14,863 nucleotides of DNA from JAHDWY01 sp964632865 (GCA_964632865.1 CAZWDH010000175.1:1-14863); one strand, 5' to 3'. Positions 1-7,047 are shown, counted from the first letter of the stretch. Made by a program: numbers and translations. Notes: generated by a model not told the origin, from the letters alone.

Positions 1-251
1 GGCACCGCATGTACGCCCTTCTCTTATGCACCGATTCAGAAACTGGGGATCACTGAGACTCCAAAGGTGTTCGGTTGACTTGTTTTGCCTTGAAATGATA
101 GGGTTCGGGTTACCCTTTACGCGTTTCTCGCCCGCCTCTGGATGTGTGCACAAGCATTGATACCGGAGCGGTTACACTTGAGACGGCGTGGTGGAGCGTC
201 CGGCAAACGAGCGTTGGTGCGCGCCGTAGGTTTGCCGGGGCGCGGAGCATG
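1..251. other. No gene recognised upstream of the SRP RNA
   Basis: I see no credible coding region or tRNA here. The short open frames overlapping 117-428 lack recognisable protein features and overlap the SRP RNA. A weak promoter-like pair is listed separately at 75-102. A 9-bp perfect inverted repeat (200-208 with 230-238, arms CCGGCAAAC and GTTTGCCGG) lies just before the SRP core and could belong to a longer RNA. Confidence 0.5.
75..102 (+). promoter_or_regulatory. Weak sigma-70-like promoter candidate
   Basis: TTGACT at 75-80 matches the -35 consensus at five of six bases. GATAGG at 97-102, 16 nt further on, is a poor -10 box with three matches. If used, transcription would begin near 109, about 140 nt before the SRP core, so the primary transcript would have a long leader or the RNA itself would be longer than the 4.5S type. 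The assignment is an inference from two short motifs. Confidence 0.25.
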
Positions 252-252
252 T

Positions 253-362
253 GGTGGCGGCCGGGTCCCATTCAACGGGATGCCGCCGAACCCGGTCAGG
301 TCTTGACGGAAGCAGCCGTAGGTGGATTTTTCCGTGTGCTGTGGGAGCGCCTGGCCGTCACC
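253..362 (+). ncRNA. ffs: Signal recognition particle RNA (4.5S-type core)
   Basis: This is the RNA scaffold of the signal recognition particle, which binds Ffh and targets nascent membrane and secreted proteins. The conserved domain IV signature GAACCCGGTCAGG at 288-300 is followed by GGAAGCAGCCGTAGG at 308-322. The ends close with a 10-bp helix, 253-262 against 353-362, with one G-U pair. Inner pairings are 266-270 with 342-346 and 283-287 with 321-325. The apical loop is UGAC (304-307) closed by a U-G pair, not the common GGAA-type tetraloop. Pairing continues outward: 247-250 with 365-368, 240-245 with 370-375, and 219-226 with 386-393 including one G-U. The mature RNA may therefore be longer than the core given here. 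The position just upstream of dnaX is a common arrangement. Identity is firm; the ends are not. Confidence 0.93.
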
Positions 363-418
363 AGATGCCCCGCGCTGGGGGTTTCCGGCGCGTCTGGCGG
401 GCAATGGGGATCGCGCCC

Positions 419-448
419 CGGTTTGTGAAAACCGATTTCGAGGAATCG
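419..448 (+). promoter_or_regulatory. Two overlapping hairpins at the dnaX ribosome binding site
   Basis: Stem 1 pairs CGGTTT (419-424) with AAACCG (429-434) around a GTGA (GNRA) loop. Stem 2 pairs CGATT (433-437) with AATCG (444-448) and places most of the AGGA ribosome binding site (441-444) in its loop. They share bases 433-434, so they cannot both form fully. This could tune dnaX translation or mark the end of the upstream RNA. There is no strong T-run, so it is not a convincing terminator. Confidence 0.35.
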
Positions 449-451
449 TGC

Positions 452-2194
452 ATGTCCAAAGACCCCTACCTGGTGCTTGCCCGGAAGTGGCGACCGCAAG
501 CCTTCGAGAGCGTGGTCGGACAAGAGCACATCACCCGCACGCTCCAGAATGCCATCGCTAACAATCGTATCGGCCACGCCTTTCTCTTCATCGGCTCTCG
601 CGGCATCGGTAAGACGACAACCGCGCGTATTCTGGCGAAAGCGTTGAATTGTGAATCCGCCGAGGGCCCCACGCCCTCGCCCTGCGGCGAATGCGATAAC
701 TGCCGAACCATTGCCGCGGGCACCAGTCTGGACGTCATCGAGATCGACGGCGCGTCAAATAACAGCGTCGAAGACGTGCGTCAGATCCGCGAAAACGTGC
801 GTCTGGTCCCCTCGCGCTCGCGCTACAAGATCTACGTCATCGACGAGGTGCACCAGCTTTCCGCGAGTGCGTTCAATGCCTTATTGAAGACGCTCGAGGA
901 ACCTCCCGAGCATGCGGTGTTCGTGCTCGCGACGACCGAGGCGCACAAGGTGCCGGCCACGATCATTTCCCGTTGCCAGCGCTACGATTTCCGCCGGGTG
1001 GGCATGGCCGACATCACGAAGTTGCTCCGCCAAATCCTTGACGCTGAAGGGATCACCTGCAGCGATGAGGCCTTGTACGCCATCGCGCGCGCGGCCGACG
1101 GCGGCATCCGCGACTCGGAGAGCATCCTCGAACAGTTAATTTCGTATTGCGGCAAGGAAATTACCTTCCAGGATGTATTCGACGTGCTCGGGCTGGTCGA
1201 TTGGAACGTGATGCATGGCCTGAGCACCGCGATCCTGGAAAAGGACATCGGCGCGCAATTGAAGGTCATCGAGGACGTGGTGGTCGCCGGAAAAGACCTG
1301 TCGCAGTTCGTCCAGGACATCCTGCACTACCTGCGGAACCTGCTCGTGTGCAAAACCGCGAACCCGAAAGATCTCCTGGCATTGCCCGACGAAGACATTG
1401 CGGCCATGCAGGCTATTGCGGATCGATTCACGCTGACAGCGCTAATCCGGCTCGTGGAGCAGTTCGCGGAACTTTCAAAGGGCTTCGATTCCCAGTTAGC
1501 CCAACGCATCGCGCTCGAGTCTCTCCTTATCCGCATTTCCAAAGTCTCGGTGGAAGTATCCATCGACACCGTGCTGGAAAAGCTCGCGCAGTTGGGCGCC
1601 GGCGGTGTTGGACCCGCGTCTACGGAAGGGAATGGGCCCGCGGTCACCATCACCCGTTCCGTCGGGGCGGCAGGCACGACGATAGCGCCCAAGGCCGTCC
1701 GCGAATTGGCGCCGGAAGCCGAGGAGAGCGAAGCGCCGGAAACGCCCGCGAAGCCCCGCCGGGTGACCGTCACGCAAGACAATATGGCCGTGCACTGGCA
1801 GCGCATCGCCGAATACGTTTCGCGGGACAGCCTCCGCATTGGAATCGCGATGGCCCACGGGAGGCCCGTCGCCATCGACGGCGACACCCTCCTTGTGCGG
1901 TTCCCAGAGGACCAAGCGATTTCGCTGGCCTTGGTGGATCAGCCTGACTGCCGTACGCAGATCGGCGCGGCCCTGGCCGAACTTACCACGAACGTTACGG
2001 GTTGGCGAATCGACAGCGTGCAGGAGATTGCGGAATCCGAGCCGCCGGCCGATCGGCGGCGCGCGCCGATTTCCGCGGGGCACGTCTCTTCGGAAGTCGC
2101 AGCGACCGCGCTGGAAAACCCGCATGTCGCGAAGGTCGTGGAGTTGTTCCGTGGCCGCATCGTTGACGTGAAGCATCGGGCGGGGACCGACTAA
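452..2194 (+). CDS. dnaX: DNA polymerase III subunit gamma/tau
   Basis: This is the AAA+ ATPase of the replicative clamp loader, which opens and loads the sliding clamp at primer ends. The 580-residue product shows the order expected of DnaX: the KWRP start region (12-15), a Walker A loop around GSRGIGKT (48-55), a four-cysteine zinc module (C67, C78, C81, C84), Walker B DEVH (131-134), sensor I near ATTEAHK (160-166) and the SRC arginine-finger motif (173-175). A linker rich in Ala, Pro and Glu follows, then a divergent C-terminal domain. The ATG at 452 is chosen because AGGA (441-444) sits 7 nt upstream and the protein begins like other DnaX proteins. The frame stays open to 251, but that extension would run through the SRP RNA. 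I saw no A-rich slippery site, so a separate gamma form by frameshifting is not indicated. No ybaB-recR pair follows. Confidence 0.96.
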   Translation: MSKDPYLVLARKWRPQAFESVVGQEHITRTLQNAIANNRIGHAFLFIGSRGIGKTTTARILAKALNCESAEGPTPSPCGECDNCRTIAAGTSLDVIEIDGASNNSVEDVRQIRENVRLVPSRSRYKIYVIDEVHQLSASAFNALLKTLEEPPEHAVFVLATTEAHKVPATIISRCQRYDFRRVGMADITKLLRQILDAEGITCSDEALYAIARAADGGIRDSESILEQLISYCGKEITFQDVFDVLGLVDWNVMHGLSTAILEKDIGAQLKVIEDVVVAGKDLSQFVQDILHYLRNLLVCKTANPKDLLALPDEDIAAMQAIADRFTLTALIRLVEQFAELSKGFDSQLAQRIALESLLIRISKVSVEVSIDTVLEKLAQLGAGGVGPASTEGNGPAVTITRSVGAAGTTIAPKAVRELAPEAEESEAPETPAKPRRVTVTQDNMAVHWQRIAEYVSRDSLRIGIAMAHGRPVAIDGDTLLVRFPEDQAISLALVDQPDCRTQIGAALAELTTNVTGWRIDSVQEIAESEPPADRRRAPISAGHVSSEVAATALENPHVAKVVELFRGRIVDVKHRAGTD

Positions 2195-2299
2195 GGCGAT
2201 ATGCGGGCGTGGGTGGAACTTCGATACCGGGAACGGGATTCGATACGATGTAACCCGCTCGAACTCCCATCACGACTCTAACGAAAGCGGAGACTGCAG
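2195..2299. other. Short intergenic region after dnaX
   Basis: These 105 bases separate dnaX from the GH3-LysM gene. An 8-bp direct repeat TTCGATAC occurs at 2220-2227 and 2239-2246. I see no clear terminator or promoter, so co-transcription of the two genes is possible. Confidence 0.3.
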
Positions 2300-4327
2300 T
2301 TGGATATCTACATACGAAAACGCGGCGCCGGACCTTCGATTGTCGCGGTTGCCGCCTTCATTTTCGGACTCCTGATCGGATTCACGACGTGCTACGCCAT
2401 CTTTGGGCCTCACGCCACGCAACCTCGGGAGGTCGCGAGTCTGCCCCCCACTGAGACCCCGCCGGACGAACCGGCGGAAACGGCTCCGCCAGCGCCGCCT
2501 GTCGAATCCACGCCGGAACCGGAAACGCCGGCCGTGGCGGAAGCACCGCCGGAACCGGAATCGGAACTGGAAATGCTGGAGGACGCCTGGGCCGCGCGGC
2601 ACTTGTTTGTGACGGTCAAAGGAACGAAGCTCGACGACGCCACGCGGGATTTGCTGGCGGAACTAAAACCGGGCGGCGTCATCCTGACCGCCGACAATAT
2701 CACGAGTAAGATCCAGACAATTGGTTTGGTCAAATCCATCAAGGACGCAGTCGGCCTCGGGAAGGAGATCGACAGCCTTCCCCTCATCGCAGTCGCGCAG
2801 GAAGGGGGCGAATCGGGGAATCCGCTCCGTCTCACCGATGCGCCCAGCCAGGCGACCATCGGCGAACGCCGCGACATCGAAGCCGCTCGGGCCGTTGGCA
2901 TGAACTATGCCGAATCCTGTGTCGGCCGCGGAATCGGCGTGCTGTTCGCGCCTGTCCTGGACGTGTATTCCGCCGAGGCGCCTGAGGCCGTTCAGGCCCG
3001 GTCGCTTGGTTCCGACTACCAGTTGGTCCGGTCGCTGGGTTTGGCTCTTGCGCAAGGCGTGTCGCAAGGCGGCGTGATTCCGGTCGTGAAACGCTTCCCC
3101 GGTCTCGGTTCGGCCACGGGCGACGGATACGAAACGGTGGCCGTGCTTCCAGCGGAAACTCCCTTGGAGGAAGTCGTCTTCCCCTTCAACGAGGCCGTAA
3201 CCCGTGGCGTTCCCGGCATTCTGATCGGACACGTGGCGGTTCCCGCGTTCGATACGGAAGCGCCCAATCGGCCCGCATCGTTGTCGCCCAAACTGCTCAG
3301 CGAGCTGATTCGGCAAACCTGGCGCTACTCCGGCGTGATAGTCGCGGACGACCTGACGGCTCCCGCCATTACCGCAACGCTTTCTCCGGGCGAGGCTGCC
3401 GTACAGGCCTTCGCCGCGGGGTGCGATGCCGCTATCGTGTCAAACCCGGATTTCACCGCCATCCGCGAGATCGTGGCCGCCGTGGACGAAGCAGTCCGCG
3501 CCGGCGTGCTCAGCCGTAGCAACCTGAGCGACAGCAAGGAGCGGCTCGACGAATGGCAGCAGTGGTTGCGCAAACCGGTCCCGGCCATCTCCGGCGATAT
3601 CCCGCCACTACCTCCGCTGCAAGTGGCGGGCGAGACACCGGCCGAAGCGCCCACCGCTACTCTGACTCCGGCGCGGACGCACAAAGTCGTCAGCGGAGAC
3701 ACGCTTTATAAGGTCGCGCAGACCTACAACGTGACGATTCAACAATTGCAGGAATGGAACAACCTGCGCGGCACGACGCTACGCATCGGTCAGGAACTGG
3801 CTGTTGGTCCTGCGGCGGCTGCCCCGGAAGCGCCCGCTTCGCCTGAGGAAACCGCACCTGAGGAAACCGCACCCGAGGAACCGGAGACGGCGCAGCCTGA
3901 ACCCGAGGCTCCGGCCCCGGCGGAACCGGAGTCCGAACAACCCGAAACGGCCATGCCGCCGGAAGAAGTGCCGGAAGAAGCCCCCGAAGCCGCCGCGGCT
4001 GCGACCGTGACGCACACGGTCAAGCCCGGTGAATTTCTCGCGACCATCGCGGATCAGTACGGCGTGCAGTATCAAGACATCATGCGCTGGAACAACCTCT
4101 CCAGCACGAACATCTATGCCGGTCAGAAGCTGACGATTCACCAGGGCGGCGAACCGGCGGCCGCAGCGCCACCCGCCGCCGCGGAGCAGAAGTACACGGT
4201 GAAGCGAGGTGATTTCCTCGGCAAGATCGCCGACGATCATGGTGTGACGGTCCGGCAACTGATGGACTGGAATAACCTGAGTAGCATCGACCTTCAGGTG
4301 GGCCAGGAACTGGTGATCAGAAAGTAA
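2300..4327 (+). CDS. Membrane-anchored GH3 (NagZ-like) protein with three LysM repeats
   Basis: The 675-residue protein starts at TTG 2300, with GGAG (2289-2292) 7 nt upstream. One hydrophobic segment (about 13-35) is a signal anchor, followed by a Pro/Glu-rich spacer. Residues about 95-420 resemble glycoside hydrolase family 3 of the NagZ type, which removes N-acetylglucosamine from muropeptides. Three LysM repeats lie at about 461-505, 572-615 and 631-675; LysM is known to bind peptidoglycan or chitin glycans. Key NagZ positions are altered. The usual KHFPGHG is KRFPGLG (264-270), the following D-S/T-H catalytic loop reads D275-G-Y277, and the usual DQEGGR reads AQEGGE (166-171). The nucleophile region keeps ADDL (349-352). 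I infer a periplasmic wall-binding protein with doubtful hydrolase activity. A long Pro/Glu linker separates LysM 1 and 2. Confidence 0.85.
   Translation: MDIYIRKRGAGPSIVAVAAFIFGLLIGFTTCYAIFGPHATQPREVASLPPTETPPDEPAETAPPAPPVESTPEPETPAVAEAPPEPESELEMLEDAWAARHLFVTVKGTKLDDATRDLLAELKPGGVILTADNITSKIQTIGLVKSIKDAVGLGKEIDSLPLIAVAQEGGESGNPLRLTDAPSQATIGERRDIEAARAVGMNYAESCVGRGIGVLFAPVLDVYSAEAPEAVQARSLGSDYQLVRSLGLALAQGVSQGGVIPVVKRFPGLGSATGDGYETVAVLPAETPLEEVVFPFNEAVTRGVPGILIGHVAVPAFDTEAPNRPASLSPKLLSELIRQTWRYSGVIVADDLTAPAITATLSPGEAAVQAFAAGCDAAIVSNPDFTAIREIVAAVDEAVRAGVLSRSNLSDSKERLDEWQQWLRKPVPAISGDIPPLPPLQVAGETPAEAPTATLTPARTHKVVSGDTLYKVAQTYNVTIQQLQEWNNLRGTTLRIGQELAVGPAAAAPEAPASPEETAPEETAPEEPETAQPEPEAPAPAEPESEQPETAMPPEEVPEEAPEAAAAATVTHTVKPGEFLATIADQYGVQYQDIMRWNNLSSTNIYAGQKLTIHQGGEPAAAAPPAAAEQKYTVKRGDFLGKIADDHGVTVRQLMDWNNLSSIDLQVGQELVIRK
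3842..3882 (+). repeat. 15-bp tandem repeat coding for the Pro/Glu linker
   Basis: CCTGAGGAAACCGCA occurs twice head to tail (3842-3856, 3857-3871), followed by a partial third copy that drifts after CCCGAGGAACC. It encodes PEETA units in the spacer between LysM 1 and LysM 2 and probably arose by local slippage. Confidence 0.8.
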
Positions 4328-4376
4328 GCGTGATGATTGCTCCCTCCGCGTAGATGGGGAAGGCCTTGGATGAGGT

Positions 4377-4817
4377 CTAAGGTTCCCGGTATTCCGCCGT
4401 CACGGTGCTCGCCAGACCGCCGCGGGGATTGCAGGCGATCGCGATCTTCATGTGCCGCGGCCCGCATGCCTTTACCAAATCATCCAGCATCCGGTTCACG
4501 AGATGCTCGTACCAGATGCCCACGTCGCGGTACGAGGTGAGGTAATACTTCAGCGACCGCAACTCCAGACAGTACCGTCCAGGGGTATAGGCGATCGTCA
4601 CGCGCGCGAAATCGGGCAGGCCCGAGAAGGGACACACCGACGTGAACTCGTCCGTCGTCGTCACGATCTCCATGGGCTCGCCGACGGGTTTCTCTGCGTA
4701 CTCGTATTCGAAACACTCCAGGCACGCCGCGTCGATGGCTTCCGGCCCCTTGAACGGCAGCGTCTTGTCATGCGCCTGAAACTGCTGCCGCACCGGGTTT
4801 GCTGGTTGGTCGGTCAT
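4377..4817 (-). CDS. queF: NADPH-dependent 7-cyano-7-deazaguanine reductase QueF
   Basis: QueF reduces the nitrile of preQ0 to the aminomethyl group of preQ1, the base inserted into tRNA on the way to queuosine. The 146-residue product is the short, single-domain (YkvM-like) form. The active-site stretch holds C62 in VCPFSG and D69 in the following LPDF; in the family the Cys forms a thioimide with the substrate. The family motif E-(S/L)-K-S-x-K is present as ELRSLKYY (85-92), with Arg at the usual first Lys. The ATG at 4817 has GGAGG (4828-4824) 6 nt upstream. It is the last gene of the queE-queD-queF set, 18 bp after queD. It converges with the GH3-LysM gene, 49 bp away, and no clear terminator is visible between them. 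Confidence 0.95.
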   Translation of the reverse strand: MTDQPANPVRQQFQAHDKTLPFKGPEAIDAACLECFEYEYAEKPVGEPMEIVTTTDEFTSVCPFSGLPDFARVTIAYTPGRYCLELRSLKYYLTSYRDVGIWYEHLVNRMLDDLVKACGPRHMKIAIACNPRGGLASTVTAEYREP

Positions 4818-4835
4818 TCAATTCCTCCAGAGAAT

Positions 4836-5534
4836 TCATTCGCCGCGATAGATACAGCGTGCCGTGCAGGTTTCCGCAACCACGATTGCCGACAGATCCG
4901 GCACCTCCGGGTGCAAAACATTCCAGATCCACCGCGCGACCTGTTCCGAAGTGGGGTTGGACAATCCTTCGATCTCGTTCAAGCAGGTATGGTCCAGTCG
5001 CCGGTAGATCTCCGGCAGTTGCTCTCCCAAACGGAGCGTTTCGTGCGCACCCACCTCCACGAGAAAACTGTGTCCGTGCATCCGTTTGCACTTGTGGTTA
5101 TCCGGCAGCATGGGAAGGGCGTGCGCCGCCTCGAAACCAAATCGAATGCGCGGCGACAAATCGTAGACCACATCCGCTGGCACATGCGTCGCGTGATACG
5201 CGCAGTCCCCCACGATGCACACATGCACGTCGAGCGCGACAGGCGCGTCCAACGTCAATCGATCGGCGATCCACTTTCGAACGCCATCCACCGATGTGTT
5301 GCTCATGCCCTCCACCTCTTCCAGCGTGAAATGATCGAGTTGCCGGAACAAGGGATCGAATCGCTTTGAGATATCGCCGTAGTCCACGAGCCACCCTAAG
5401 TGCGGATCGCAATCGCCGCGCACATGAACGTCTACGCGGTAGCTGTGGCCGTGCAGGTTAGATGATTCACCTTTTGGGGCCAGTGACGTGTGGGCCGCCT
5501 CGAACTGAAACGATTTGATCAGATCGACCTTCAC
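4836..5534 (-). CDS. queD: Tandem two-domain QueD (6-carboxytetrahydropterin synthase)
   Basis: QueD turns dihydroneopterin triphosphate into 6-carboxy-tetrahydropterin. Single-domain bacterial QueD proteins have about 120 residues; this one has 232 and contains two consecutive PTPS-fold domains (about 1-118 and 125-232). Both keep the zinc-binding histidines (H15, H28, H30 and H138, H153, H155) and an LDH motif (67-68, 181-182). Only the second half has the catalytic Cys before the HGH motif (C149) and the late substrate-binding Glu (E221 in AETCTAR). In the first half the Cys position reads S/N and the Glu region reads GDC. The GTG start at 5534 directly abuts the TAG of queE, with an AAGGGGG ribosome site inside the end of queE, suggesting translational coupling. 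I infer catalysis by the second half and a structural role for the first. Confidence 0.92.
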   Translation of the reverse strand: MKVDLIKSFQFEAAHTSLAPKGESSNLHGHSYRVDVHVRGDCDPHLGWLVDYGDISKRFDPLFRQLDHFTLEEVEGMSNTSVDGVRKWIADRLTLDAPVALDVHVCIVGDCAYHATHVPADVVYDLSPRIRFGFEAAHALPMLPDNHKCKRMHGHSFLVEVGAHETLRLGEQLPEIYRRLDHTCLNEIEGLSNPTSEQVARWIWNVLHPEVPDLSAIVVAETCTARCIYRGE

Positions 5535-6239
5535 CTAGACCCCCTTCTGGTCCGGCGGCCAGATGAACTTGTGCGTCTGCAATTGGAATCGCACCTCGAG
5601 TTGGTCTTCCAATATCCATTCCACGATATCTTTCGGGTCAACGGACCCGAATACCGGCGAAAACAGGACCGCGTGGCAGCGCGACGGCAGACCGTGCTCG
5701 CGCACCACGTCCCGGCTCCACTCGTAGTCCCGGCGACTGGCGATGACAAATTTGACCTCGTCGCGTGCTGACAGACGCTCAATGTTGGACCAGTCGTTCT
5801 TGTCGCACTCGCCGCTGTCAGGGCACTTGAGATCCATGATCGTGATGACGTCCGCCGGCAGCCGGTCGATGGTCAGCGCGCCGCTCGTCTCGCACAACAC
5901 GGTCATACCGCGTTCGAGCAGGCATTGTGCCAGGGCGCCGCACTGTTTTTGCAGCAGGGGCTCGCCGCCGGTGATTTCCACAAGAGGACAATCCAATTCC
6001 ACGCAGCGATCGACTATCGCTTCAAGAGTCATCTTGGTACCGCCATGAAAGGCGTATTCCGTATCGCACCAGACGCAGCGCAAATGGCAGCCCGTGAGGC
6101 GCACGAAGATGCACGGCAAGCCCGCCCACGTCGACTCGCCCTGCACGGACTTGTAGATTTCCGTGATAGTCAACGTGGCGCTCAACCGCGGGTCGTGGTC
6201 GACCGCGGTGATCGTCGGCCTGTCCAATTCGTTTGTCAC
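5535..6239 (-). CDS. queE: 7-carboxy-7-deazaguanine synthase QueE (radical SAM)
   Basis: QueE is the radical-SAM enzyme that contracts the ring of 6-carboxy-tetrahydropterin to 7-carboxy-7-deazaguanine. Near the N terminus are ITEIYKSVQGES, typical of QueE, and the iron-sulfur motif C-x3-C-x2-C (C51, C55, C58, in GCHLRCVWC). The GGEP motif in EITGGEPLLQ contacts SAM in the family. I chose GTG 6239 (234 residues) because GGAG (6253-6250) lies 10 nt upstream. A TTG at 6263 in the same frame would add eight residues, but its upstream bases show no good ribosome site. Even from 6239 the protein has about 22 residues ahead of the usual start. It is the first gene of the que operon, and the 19-nt palindrome array lies just upstream. 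Confidence 0.92.
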   Translation of the reverse strand: MTNELDRPTITAVDHDPRLSATLTITEIYKSVQGESTWAGLPCIFVRLTGCHLRCVWCDTEYAFHGGTKMTLEAIVDRCVELDCPLVEITGGEPLLQKQCGALAQCLLERGMTVLCETSGALTIDRLPADVITIMDLKCPDSGECDKNDWSNIERLSARDEVKFVIASRRDYEWSRDVVREHGLPSRCHAVLFSPVFGSVDPKDIVEWILEDQLEVRFQLQTHKFIWPPDQKGV

Positions 6240-6268
6240 TGCCAAACAACTCCAGAATGCCAAGAGGC

Positions 6269-6386
6269 GTCACGCATTCTGCGTGACCCTGAATCTCCAT
6301 GGGCAGGATGCCCATGTCGAACGAATCACGGGCAGGATGCCCGTGGCACCTCGAATCATGGCCTGGAAGGCCATGGCACCTCGAAT
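6269..6386. repeat. Array of four 19-nt palindromes at 29-30 nt spacing
   Basis: Four 19-nt hairpin units, each with two 7-nt arms and a 5-nt loop, lie at 6269-6287, 6298-6316, 6327-6345 and 6357-6375. Arms and loops are GTCACGC/ATTCT, CATGGGC/AGGAT, CACGGGC/AGGAT and CATGGCC/TGGAA. On the opposite strand the first loop reads AGAAT, so that copy appears inverted. Gaps are 10, 10 and 11 nt. The last two units are each followed by the same 11 nt, GCACCTCGAAT (6346-6356, 6376-6386). Stem differences are compensatory: T to C with A to G between units 2 and 3, and G to C with C to G between units 2 and 4. This resembles REP-type or other dispersed palindromic repeats. No transposase is present. 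Confidence 0.85.
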
Positions 6387-6402
6387 ACATATTGTCCCCG
6401 CG

Positions 6403-6408
6403 ATCATA
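6403..6408 (-). promoter_or_regulatory. Possible -10 box for the que operon
   Basis: Read on the minus strand, TATGAT matches the -10 consensus at five of six bases. No good -35 is visible at the usual distance. If used, the transcript would start near 6396 and carry all four palindromes in its 5' leader before queE. Confidence 0.22.
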
Positions 6409-6507
6409 CCATGTTGTGGGCGGGGTTCGCGCGTTGTGTGGGTGGAACCGTAAGATTATCCCCGCTGACACGTCATTAGGGATAGAAACCCAAGGAGTTT
6501 CGGGCGA

Positions 6508-7047
6508 ATGGCGCCAACGGATGAATCGCTCGCGCGCGGTTGGCAGCGCGGCGACGAAGCGTCGGCCCGGGCCGTCGTCGACCGCTATGCGGACGCCCTC
6601 GGCGCGGTGGCCTACGGCATCCTGAACGACCACTCTCTAGCGGAGGAGGCCGTACAGGAGAGCTTTGCCCGCGCGGCCCGGACGATTCGACAATTGAAGG
6701 ATCCGCAACGGATTGGTTCGTGGCTCGTAACAATCGCGCGCAATGCCGCGTACGACCTCCATCGGAAGCGGGCGATCCGGCGCGAGACGCCTTTGGCAGG
6801 TGTCGATGCCGCAACGGCAGCCGATCCGGGAAGGGATGCGCGCCGCAACGAGTTGGCGGATCGAATCCGGTCCGTCGTGGCGACGCTCCCGGAAGACCAG
6901 CGCGACCTGTTCCTTATGAAGTATATGGCGGACATGAGTTACGCCGCCATCGCCGCGACGCTTGGAATTACGCCGGAAGCGGTCAGCCAGAAACTGTGGC
7001 GCATCCGCCGGAAATTGCAGCAGGAACTACAGGAGTTCCGGCCATGA
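6508..7047 (+). CDS. ECF-type RNA polymerase sigma factor
   Basis: The 179-residue protein has the two-domain build of ECF sigma factors, which direct RNA polymerase to stress or surface-signal promoters. Region 2 spans about 10-85, including an AEEAVQESF stretch and the RIGSWLVTIARNAAYD helix that contacts the -10 element in the family. Region 4 spans about 115-175, with LPEDQRD, then a helix-turn-helix around MSYAAIAATLGITPEAV that contacts the -35. The ATG at 6508 follows AAGGAG (6491-6496). The stop overlaps the start of the next gene in ATGA, which signals translational coupling and fits a sigma/anti-sigma pair. No other regulatory domain is seen. The ECF subgroup cannot be fixed by eye. 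Confidence 0.93.
   Translation: MAPTDESLARGWQRGDEASARAVVDRYADALGAVAYGILNDHSLAEEAVQESFARAARTIRQLKDPQRIGSWLVTIARNAAYDLHRKRAIRRETPLAGVDAATAADPGRDARRNELADRIRSVVATLPEDQRDLFLMKYMADMSYAAIAATLGITPEAVSQKLWRIRRKLQQELQEFRP

Noticed and set aside
251..451. 67-codon N-terminal extension of the dnaX frame
   Set aside because: It runs through the SRP RNA, has no DnaX-like sequence, and the ATG at 452 has a ribosome site.
452..2194. Programmed frameshift in dnaX producing a short gamma form
   Set aside because: No A-run or A AAA AAG-like slippery heptamer was seen in the linker region.
4452..5369. 305-codon plus-strand open frame over queF/queD
   Set aside because: It lies antisense to two clearly identified enzymes and has no family signature.
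6269..6386. CRISPR array
   Set aside because: The repeated units are perfect palindromes of differing sequence with 10-11-nt gaps that are themselves partly identical. There are no unique spacers and no cas genes.
6444..6477. Autoregulated ECF promoter (GGAACC at 6444-6449, GTCATT at 6472-6477)
   Set aside because: The boxes are 22 nt apart, against about 16-17 usually, so the match is too poor.
6240..6507. preQ1 riboswitch ahead of queE
   Set aside because: I could not find the conserved short stem, C-rich loop and A-rich tail of the known preQ1 classes. Only the palindrome array is there.
6540..7043. 168-codon extension of the anti-sigma frame upstream of 7044
   Set aside because: It overlaps the sigma gene in another frame and has no family features; ATGA coupling fits the internal start.
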